A stretch of DNA of 6,168 bases, taken from NCBI GenBank assembly GCA_937897625.1, contig CALCNZ010000104.1, forward strand, positions 1 through 6,168. Reading direction: 5' to 3'. Source of the DNA: an uncultured Flavobacteriales bacterium (GTDB lineage Bacteria > Bacteroidota > Bacteroidia > Flavobacteriales_D > Sanyastnellaceae). Below are positions 1-6,168 of this stretch, in pieces. A program made the position numbers and the translations under genes. Each line of letters opens with the position of its first letter. Positions within the stretch are counted from its first letter, which is position 1. The notes beneath the pieces are model-generated. The model did not search any database. It saw only the letters and a list, made by a program, of their open reading frames with translations, and was not told the origin of the DNA.

Positions 1-2760
1 TTTAGATGGGTCATCGTATGAAATTGTTGAAGAAAGTAAACCGGTAAAGTGTTTCTCTTGGACTCCTTCGTATAAATACTCGTATTGTCCCCAAGTAACA
101 GAAAGTCCCCAATCTAAAATTACATCTTCGCTGTAAGTATTGAATTTTTTATAGGTTCCATAGATAGACCCGTTATCGAGGTTTTCTAATTCCCAATACA
201 TACTGTCTGGCGTGTCTTCTCCGAAGGCAGTCGTTTTCAATCGTAATTCGAAATCAGCCGAAGGCACGCGAAGTGGATCTACAACTTTCACTTTAACTGG
301 ACCTTTTCCAGGAGCGTATGTTAGTTCGCTGATGTTGTTATTAGCAAGAATGATCGCTTCGGTTTCTGAAGAAAGAACCATATCATTAGCGCCGTTACCC
401 TTTCCTTCTAAACGAGTTAATGAAACACCATCGCCGTAGTTTGCATTCTGTATGGTTCCACCTAATTCAGGAGATGGGATATGCGGAATAGCGGAAATTT
501 TTTGAATTTCACCGATAGCACTCTTTCTCGAAGAAAGGAAGGCTTCATCTTGTCCTTTTTCAAGTGCTATGTCGTATTGAGAATAGTTGTTGTAACCGTA
601 AGCAATTACCATGAAGTAATAGGTCTTGTGGTTAATTAATGCATCGTTACCTGTAGCGAAAGCATCGGTGGTTACACGGAAGGAACGTTGAATTCCAGCA
701 TCTGCTCCGTCGACTTTCATTTCAGGAATAATATATCCTGTGATAGGGTCACGTGAGAAGTTGATAATTCTACCTATGCCATTTTGAACATCGCATTGGG
801 CAATTAGTCGAGCTTTTTCAATGTCTCCTAGGTCGTTTGCACTTACATCTTGATTAGCTCTTTGGTATACCAAATAACCTTCAAATTTGTAAGAGCGATC
901 TTCCAATGTCAATTGTGTTCCATCTGCAAGTTCTTCAGGAATACTTGGATCGAAACCACCTTGGTTAGGACCGTAGTTCTCTTCGAAATTCGTAGAAATA
1001 GAACTTTGGTTCGAAAGCATTAATATGATTTCTTTATCTAGTTCCTGCACCGTAACATCTGGAGCATCTGGACCTGAAACCAATTCGAAGCAGTTGTCGA
1101 ACAAAGACTGCGCTTTGTCATCGAATTCACGAAGTAAGCGAACCGATTCAAAAGCGTTACCACTATTTGCTCTTGCCCAAACTACTCCTAAAGTAATGTT
1201 GTTGTAATCACCAGGCTTTAGGGTGAATGGTCCTGCTGCTTGAATAAAACGACGGTCATTGGCTGGATTTCCTTCAGACTCTTCAGACCAGTTGTCGGTT
1301 GTAACACCACCTGTTCCCCAGAAAAGTGGATCTGTATCATCTGGGAACATATAATCAGATGGAATATTAGTAACGTTTGCGCCAGTAGCACCGTTTCCTC
1401 CATAATGCATGCGTTGACCATTTTTCCAAAAACCTCTCATGTAATTGTAGAAGTGACTTGGTAAAGAAGGCTCTCCGTTTGTAGGATTTCCACTGTTGTT
1501 GTAGTAAACAAATTTGCGCATACCGAAACGCTCGTTGTCAACAACACCGTCGCCATAACCGATACCTAAACCTTTGTAGGGAATACCATCTTGGTCAATC
1601 GCAGAAATGATGTCTGTTGTCAAAGGGTTATCCTTGTTATCGGTGTCTTGGTATGGACCTTCGAAGAAGTCAACCCCAACTGCTGGAGGATTTGCTCCGT
1701 AACCCAATGAAGAAGATGTTGGCTCATCGAACGCATCTCCGTTGTAGCAATATCCCAATCCGCGTTGAACATCGCAACCAACATAGTCATCTGTAGGTGT
1801 ACCTAAGTCAGGATCCACCCAAGAACCGAAATAAGTTTCAGTAAGGGTTTGTGATCCTTGGTTAATCAAAACGTAGTTGTAAAATGTCATGTTGTTTACC
1901 TCATCGTTTGAAGTAAACGCGAATGCCTGTGCACGAATTTCCATTCCGATAGGTTGGCCTTGAGATTCTGTGTGGGCATTTCCTTTATCGTTGAAGATCC
2001 AGTAATAGGTTTGGTCACCATAGAGAGGAACAATATCTTCTCTGCGACGTTCAGCACAATTAATTTCTCTTAAGAAATCGTACCAAGGATAGTCACCGTT
2101 TTGAGGGTTGTAGAAACCGTCTTGGTCATAGTCATAGAAGGGTGCTAAGTACAAGTCTTGTCCTGCAGCTGTATTACCAATTGCTGGGTACTCATAAAAA
2201 TATCCAGGAATAGCGTAATCTGGAACACAGTTCGTTCCACCCGCTGCAATACAGTCGAAATAGGCACGGTGAATTTGTGCGTCTTGTCTTTGTGAAATGA
2301 AGAATCTATCGTATTGTTGGCACGTAGCTTCTGTTACAGAAGCCGTTCCGTCGTTCGTTAACGGACCTGGCCAATAGTCATTACCGGTTCCACGGAAACG
2401 AACTGCAGCAAGTTTTAATTGCTGGTCAGGTGAGATACCACCCATCCAAAGTGCACCAGCATAAATGGAACAAACTTTTCCATCTTTTGGGACTTCGTAA
2501 GCGGCTTTGCTCGTTGATCGGTTCTGCCACATTGAACCTCCAGTTTCAATGATAGCTTTCACATTGTTCCAAGCTAAGTCTTTTAATCCTGTCGCAGGAG
2601 CGCACAATGCTGCGCGTGAATCTGCAACAATGGTATTGTTCTGAACCATTCCCGGATTGTCTAGTATGGACTTGTATGCAAACGCCTGGTTCGCAAACCC
2701 AAGTGACAAGGCAATCAGACTTAAGTATATATTCTTTCTCATGCTTTTCGAATAATTCAT
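1..2760 (-). CDS. Large secreted protein of unknown function, probable T9SS cargo (3' end outside window)
   Basis: Reading from 2760 to base 1 on the minus strand gives 920 codons with no stop, so the C-terminus is missing. Residues 1-28 form a signal peptide (hydrophobic core about 11-23, cleavage likely after AFA at 28). The body carries motifs I recognise from a family of large Bacteroidota secreted proteins: WNNVKAIIETGGSMW (64-78), YEVPKDGK (88-95), YAGALWMGG (100-108), GNDYWPGPL (126-134), FNDKGNAHTE (256-265), EIRAQAFAF (274-282), WVDPDLG (314-320), YVGCDVQRGLGYCYNGDAFD (326-345) and RGFWKNGQRMHYGGNG (442-457). After GPDAPD (563-568) comes a region resembling a beta-sandwich or fibronectin-III-like module: FEGYLVYQ (626-633) to KTYYFMVIAYGYN (712-724). 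Two Asp-rich motifs, D210-Y-D-Q-D-G215 and D389-Q-D-G392, could bind calcium. There are ten cysteines (53, 97, 147, 170, 178, 235, 329, 338, 557, 656), compatible with disulfides outside the cytoplasm. Relatives usually end in a type IX sorting domain; here that is inferred, not seen. No catalytic motif is recognisable. It follows the TonB-dependent receptor by 12 bases and is probably in its operon. The reading frame and export are firm; the function is unknown. Confidence 0.
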   Translation of the reverse strand, partial: MNYSKSMRKNIYLSLIALSLGFANQAFAYKSILDNPGMVQNNTIVADSRAALCAPATGLKDLAWNNVKAIIETGGSMWQNRSTSKAAYEVPKDGKVCSIYAGALWMGGISPDQQLKLAAVRFRGTGNDYWPGPLTNDGTASVTEATCQQYDRFFISQRQDAQIHRAYFDCIAAGGTNCVPDYAIPGYFYEYPAIGNTAAGQDLYLAPFYDYDQDGFYNPQNGDYPWYDFLREINCAERRREDIVPLYGDQTYYWIFNDKGNAHTESQGQPIGMEIRAQAFAFTSNDEVNNMTFYNYVLINQGSQTLTETYFGSWVDPDLGTPTDDYVGCDVQRGLGYCYNGDAFDEPTSSSLGYGANPPAVGVDFFEGPYQDTDNKDNPLTTDIISAIDQDGIPYKGLGIGYGDGVVDNERFGMRKFVYYNNSGNPTNGEPSLPSHFYNYMRGFWKNGQRMHYGGNGATGANVTNIPSDYMFPDDTDPLFWGTGGVTTDNWSEESEGNPANDRRFIQAAGPFTLKPGDYNNITLGVVWARANSGNAFESVRLLREFDDKAQSLFDNCFELVSGPDAPDVTVQELDKEIILMLSNQSSISTNFEENYGPNQGGFDPSIPEELADGTQLTLEDRSYKFEGYLVYQRANQDVSANDLGDIEKARLIAQCDVQNGIGRIINFSRDPITGYIIPEMKVDGADAGIQRSFRVTTDAFATGNDALINHKTYYFMVIAYGYNNYSQYDIALEKGQDEAFLSSRKSAIGEIQKISAIPHIPSPELGGTIQNANYGDGVSLTRLEGKGNGANDMVLSSETEAIILANNNISELTYAPGKGPVKVKVVDPLRVPSADFELRLKTTAFGEDTPDSMYWELENLDNGSIYGTYKKFNTYSEDVILDWGLSVTWGQYEYLYEGVQEKHFTGLLSSTISYDDPSK
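2677..2760 (-). other. Signal peptide of the secreted protein
   Basis: The first 28 codons read as a Sec signal: a basic N-region (Lys5, Arg8, Lys9), a hydrophobic core IYLSLIALSLGFA (11-23) and an AFA cleavage motif (26-28) before Tyr29. There is no lipobox cysteine next to the cleavage site, so signal peptidase I is expected and the protein should not be a lipoprotein. This matches T9SS cargo, which first crosses the inner membrane by Sec. Starting at Met7 instead of Met1 would leave a shorter, equally good signal of 22 residues. Confidence 0.85.
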
Positions 2761-2772
2761 GTTCTCAAAAAA
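2743..2772 (-). promoter_or_regulatory. Short intergenic junction and alternative start sites of the secreted protein
   Basis: Only 12 bases (TTTTTTGAGAAC on the minus strand) separate the receptor's TAA from the ATG at 2760. They contain no hairpin, no -33/-7 type Bacteroidota promoter and at most a weak GAG that could act as a Shine-Dalgarno. A second in-frame ATG lies at 2742-2740, preceded by GAAAAGC, whose A-rich bases at -3 to -6 fit Bacteroidota initiation regions somewhat better. I kept the upstream ATG because it gives the tighter junction, but the choice is open. The arrangement suggests one transcript, possibly with translational coupling. Confidence 0.45.
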
Positions 2773-5700
2773 TTAAAAATCAAATCTTACTCCTAAACGA
2801 ATTTGGCGTGGTGACCCAAGGTTGTATGGGTTATTCACGAACATGCTGTAATAATTACGGAATGACGAAGCAGAGTTTTGTGTATTAATCACGTTTTGAT
2901 ATTGAGCTGCCGCTAAATATCCATCATCATTTGGAGTTCCGGTGAAACGATATACACTCGTTACGTTGTGCGTGTTTAACAAGTTGGTCATCCATAAGTA
3001 AACATTCAAGTTTGCAGCTTTTTTCTTTTCTCCTTCACCACCAAATGACAAACTAAAGTTCTTGTCTAAATTCATGTCAACAGTAAACTGCCATGGAAGA
3101 CGAGCGCTGTTAATTCCACCTGCCGTCGTTGGGCTAATTTCTCCTGTGATTGGGGTTGGAAATACTTGAGCTGTATAAGGAGTACCTGAACCGAGGTTGG
3201 CGATAAGGTTAGCACCGGTGTTTGCGAAGATTTGTTTTCCAAACCAAACTGGACCATTGTATTCTTTACCTTCACCATAACGGTAATCAACAGTAGTTAC
3301 AATACGGTGACGTTGGTCATAGTTAAAAGGAGAAACGGTACGCAAGTTCGGAAGACCGGCATTGATTAAAGCCAACTGGGTTTGAGTTGTTGAACCTGTA
3401 CCATCTGCAAATTGCAGGGTGTAAGATGTTTTCATCCAAAGGTTACCTGTTCTTCTTAAGTCATAGGTAAGCGTTAACCCTTTAACTGTTCCAAAGTCTA
3501 AGTTTCCGAAGGCACTATAAGTACTTGGGTAAGCTCCGTTGAACTTACGAACTTGAATCATGTCGCGCAATTCGCGGTAGAATGCTTCGATTTTAATTGA
3601 AGATGTTTTAGAAAGTACTTGTTGGAATCCAAGTGCATAGTCAACTGTTTTCTCTGGACGTAGGTTTGGGTTGTTCATCAAAACGTTTCTGTTTTGCATG
3701 TACAAGTAATCTACAGGATTGAAACGGTTACTGGTAGTTGGACGTTGAGTTAAGATATCGTAGTGAGCGAAGAACAATGCCTCTTCAGAAATTGGGAAAG
3801 AGAAGGCAACACGAGGCATGAAATTAACTGCTGGTGTGTATTCTTTGAACGCTTTACTAGTAAGGGCTGCATTAGGGTCTACACTCAAATATGGATTAAC
3901 CTTTCCGCCAGATGCGATGCTCGTAAATGGGTCATTCACGAATGTACCAGCGGCATTGTACCAGTTGTCTCCATTGCGGTATCCTTTAATTGCTGTTGGG
4001 TTGCGAATGTCGTCGACATAGACAACATAATCATCGCCGATGTTTGCTGGGCGAGTCGTTCCAAATTGCTCAAAATTTACTTCACCTGCTGTGAAAGCTT
4101 GGCTAATTACATATGGATCTTTCGGTACGTATTGGTTGGCATCATATCTATCTATGCGAAGACCAACGTTGAAAATCAAATCGTCGAAAGCAAATTTGTC
4201 CATGATGTAACCTGAAATATACACAGGTTCAAACGCTCCAACGGCACGTGTGTAATATGAACCATTTCCTAAATTGTAACGCTCCGAGAAGAAATCTTCC
4301 AAAGAGGGTTTTCTGTTTAGGATATTTCCTTTGTGGTCATAACCGTAATAGGTCACTAAATTATTCCCAGAGTTTAAAAGGTCATTTGCACCAAACATAT
4401 CCACAGAAAGGAAGTTCGGGTTCAGACCATCTGTATTAATGAAGTCTGTTCCATTCGGGTCAAGACCAAGTGCAGTTCTCAAGTTATAGTCAAACTCAAA
4501 CTGACCAGAACCCACTAAATTGGTATAGTCTACATAAGTGTAGGTTCCATTGTTGAAGTAATGAGGGTCATTTGTGTTGAGTTCTCGGTTTTGGTAGTTG
4601 GCATATTGACGAGCAAGCGTCCAAAGTCCGATTGGGGCAATAGCATATCCGGCATCTTTACGCTGTTCGAATTCGAAACCTACTTCAATCGCGTGGTCTC
4701 CGATATCAGCAGATCCAGAACCTGAAATACGGAATTGGTTATTATTCGAAACACTGTAGTTGTCTGTCTTTGCACCAATGTGCGACCACAATCCATAGGT
4801 GTCGTTTGGTTGTTGACCGTTTACCAATCCGTTTCTTCCTTGAATGTTGGTAATAGATGCATAAGGAGAATCTCCGATTTGCGCCGATTCAGAAGTTACA
4901 TCGTTTAAGGCCGGATCGAAAAATTGAGTATCCGTGATAATTGGATCCGTGCCATTCAATACTTCTGTTACATAAGGATTAGTGTTGAATAGAGTGAAGA
5001 ACTGATTGGTAATCGCCGCAAGGTCTGGGTTGTATTCAGAAGGAGTGAAGTTAACATTCACATTCTGCCATCCGTTTTGCTCGTAGAAATTTCCTGAACT
5101 GTTTAAAGTGTAAGAAGGCTTGCGGTAGATGTCGAATGTACCCACGTGGCCGTATCTGAATAAGTTGTCTTTGTGTGCAGCATCTTCAGAACGATTCATA
5201 GAATGCGAGTAATCGGCTTGAATGCGATAAAACACGTTTTTCAGGTTAGAGCTTCCAGATTCTTCGTCAGCATTTTTGAAACGTTGAGCAAATTTTACGT
5301 AAGCTCTCCAATCCACGCCTGTGTTTTGTTGGTTGTTTTGCCAGTTCGACAACATGTTACCGTAGTCGAATCCATTTCCACGACTCAACGCTGCGGTTCC
5401 ACCGAAGGTTAATGTGATGTTTTCAGAAGCGTTTAAGTCAATTTTCGCAACAACGTTGGCTTGTTTAGAGCGTACGTTCATACGAGTGTTAATTTTTTCG
5501 AAGTCGTTCGCTGTAAGGAAATCAGCGTTGTATAAAGCTCCGTTCACAGTTCCGTCTGCTTGCACGTTCTGACGCAAAGGATTTGAAAGGATGGCCTGAC
5601 GTGCATCTTCTTTCATGCGGTAAACACCACCGAAAGTTGGTCCGCCATCTACAACGTCGGTATAGTTACCGGAAAGGAAGAATCCAAGAATTGGTCTGCC

Positions 5701-6168
5701 CTTGGTTCCATCATCTTTTTTTCTGAATAGAATTGGTCCTGATAAAGATCCTTCTAAGAGGTTGTAGCCATAATAATCTAATCCAACAGCTTTATCTCCA
5801 ACTTTGAATCCTGAAGAGATTGCTTCAAGACCGCCAGTATAGTTTGAAGATGCAGAACGTAGAGAGATGTTAATTACCCCTCCTGTTGCGTCACCAATAT
5901 TCGCAGGAATACCTCCTGTAATAACCGAAACCTCTTCAATTGCAGACTTTGGTAGGGAAGTAGAACCGCGAACTTTCATTCCGTCGATGTATACCCACGT
6001 AGAACCTGTACGCGCTCCACGAATAGAAATACCACCACCTGTACCCGCGGAACTAACCCCAGCAACGGTTTGTGCTAGACCAAGTGCATCACGACTAGGC
6101 ATCTTCTCTAATTCTTCTCGAGTTACTGTTCCTCCGGAAGCTCCTCCATCTTTATCGATAAGCGGAAC
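2773..6168 (-). CDS. TonB-dependent outer-membrane receptor (5' end outside window)
   Basis: The frame is open from the right edge to a TAA at 2775-2773, giving 1131 visible residues. It should be an outer-membrane beta-barrel that imports a large or scarce ligand using TonB-ExbBD energy. The visible part starts just before the plug: VPLIDKDGGASGGTVTREEL (1-20), then the plug core with IRGAR (49-53), YIDGMKVRG (60-68) and the stretch from EEVSVITGG to GDATGGVINI (78-101). The remainder, about 115-1131, is barrel: alternating aromatic/polar strands, long loops rich in Asn, Asp, Gly and Tyr, the receptor-typical NPNLRPEKT (833-841), MTNLLNTHNV (1060-1069), and a terminal RLGVRFDF whose final Phe suits recognition by the BAM complex. 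The visible part has no cysteine. The ATG at 6102 is internal to the plug and not the start; the true start, signal peptide, TonB box and probable carboxypeptidase-regulatory-like domain lie to the right. The family resembles Bacteroidota receptors that occur beside large secreted proteins. The substrate is not identifiable; the downstream gene is not SusD, so calling this SusC would be misleading. No frameshift or internal stop is seen. Confidence 0.96.
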   Translation of the reverse strand, partial: VPLIDKDGGASGGTVTREELEKMPSRDALGLAQTVAGVSSAGTGGGISIRGARTGSTWVYIDGMKVRGSTSLPKSAIEEVSVITGGIPANIGDATGGVINISLRSASSNYTGGLEAISSGFKVGDKAVGLDYYGYNLLEGSLSGPILFRKKDDGTKGRPILGFFLSGNYTDVVDGGPTFGGVYRMKEDARQAILSNPLRQNVQADGTVNGALYNADFLTANDFEKINTRMNVRSKQANVVAKIDLNASENITLTFGGTAALSRGNGFDYGNMLSNWQNNQQNTGVDWRAYVKFAQRFKNADEESGSSNLKNVFYRIQADYSHSMNRSEDAAHKDNLFRYGHVGTFDIYRKPSYTLNSSGNFYEQNGWQNVNVNFTPSEYNPDLAAITNQFFTLFNTNPYVTEVLNGTDPIITDTQFFDPALNDVTSESAQIGDSPYASITNIQGRNGLVNGQQPNDTYGLWSHIGAKTDNYSVSNNNQFRISGSGSADIGDHAIEVGFEFEQRKDAGYAIAPIGLWTLARQYANYQNRELNTNDPHYFNNGTYTYVDYTNLVGSGQFEFDYNLRTALGLDPNGTDFINTDGLNPNFLSVDMFGANDLLNSGNNLVTYYGYDHKGNILNRKPSLEDFFSERYNLGNGSYYTRAVGAFEPVYISGYIMDKFAFDDLIFNVGLRIDRYDANQYVPKDPYVISQAFTAGEVNFEQFGTTRPANIGDDYVVYVDDIRNPTAIKGYRNGDNWYNAAGTFVNDPFTSIASGGKVNPYLSVDPNAALTSKAFKEYTPAVNFMPRVAFSFPISEEALFFAHYDILTQRPTTSNRFNPVDYLYMQNRNVLMNNPNLRPEKTVDYALGFQQVLSKTSSIKIEAFYRELRDMIQVRKFNGAYPSTYSAFGNLDFGTVKGLTLTYDLRRTGNLWMKTSYTLQFADGTGSTTQTQLALINAGLPNLRTVSPFNYDQRHRIVTTVDYRYGEGKEYNGPVWFGKQIFANTGANLIANLGSGTPYTAQVFPTPITGEISPTTAGGINSARLPWQFTVDMNLDKNFSLSFGGEGEKKKAANLNVYLWMTNLLNTHNVTSVYRFTGTPNDDGYLAAAQYQNVINTQNSASSFRNYYSMFVNNPYNLGSPRQIRLGVRFDF

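Noticed and set aside
1218..1464. Overlapping short open frames on both strands around 1218-1464
   Set aside because: They lie inside the continuous secreted-protein frame, which carries recognised family motifs at this position; neither has a ribosome-binding context or a domain.
1..2760. SusD-like lipoprotein partner of a SusC receptor
   Set aside because: The signal peptide has no lipobox cysteine, the protein is already over 900 residues (SusD proteins are about 500-600), and no TPR-like SusD helices are seen.
2761..2772. Terminator or separate promoter between the two genes
   Set aside because: The gap is 12 bases. A short T run is present on the minus strand, but no hairpin precedes it and there is no room for a promoter in the gap.
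3763..4215. Plus-strand open frame of 150 codons opposite the receptor
   Set aside because: It lies wholly antisense to well-conserved receptor barrel sequence, and its translation is Cys/Trp-rich with no recognisable domain. It is a shadow of the receptor's codon pattern.
6100..6102. ATG at 6102 as the start of the receptor
   Set aside because: The frame stays open upstream to the window edge and encodes typical receptor sequence (VPLIDKDGG...TREELEK) that belongs to the plug; starting here would remove the signal peptide and part of the plug.
1..6168. tRNA, rRNA, CRISPR array, insertion sequence or direct repeat
   Set aside because: The entire window apart from 12 bases is covered by two intact protein frames; no cloverleaf, spaced repeat, transposase motif or terminal inverted repeat was seen by eye.

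Overview
The window comes from a member of the Bacteroidota, most likely a Flavobacteriales-type organism. The evidence is protein-level: a large TonB-dependent outer-membrane receptor with Bacteroidota-style plug and C-terminal motifs, followed by a large exported protein of a family I recognise from Bacteroidota secretomes, where it usually ends in a type IX secretion (T9SS) sorting domain. Base composition is moderately AT-rich and both genes look ordinary for such a genome. Nothing in the window fixes the genus.

Layout: the whole window is coding on the minus strand, so read it from right to left. From the right edge to 2773 runs a TonB-dependent receptor. Its N-terminus (signal peptide, probable carboxypeptidase-regulatory-like domain and TonB box) lies outside the window, but the plug domain and the complete beta-barrel down to a terminal Phe are present. 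After a gap of only 12 bases, a second gene starts at 2760 and stays open for 920 codons to the left edge without a stop. It encodes a signal peptide and the body of a large, cysteine-containing secreted protein whose C-terminus is outside the window. This second gene fills almost half the window.

The two genes are almost certainly co-transcribed: same strand, 12-base gap, no terminator or promoter visible between them. The promoter must lie to the right of the window, and the end of the transcript to the left. By analogy with SusC/SusD, a surface-exposed or secreted partner encoded directly downstream of a TonB-dependent transporter suggests joint handling of one substrate, but the partner is not a SusD homologue and no substrate can be read from the sequence. 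I find no RNA gene, mobile element, CRISPR array, repeat family or plus-strand gene. The most interesting content is the receptor/secreted-protein pair itself, a recurring but functionally unassigned arrangement as far as I know.
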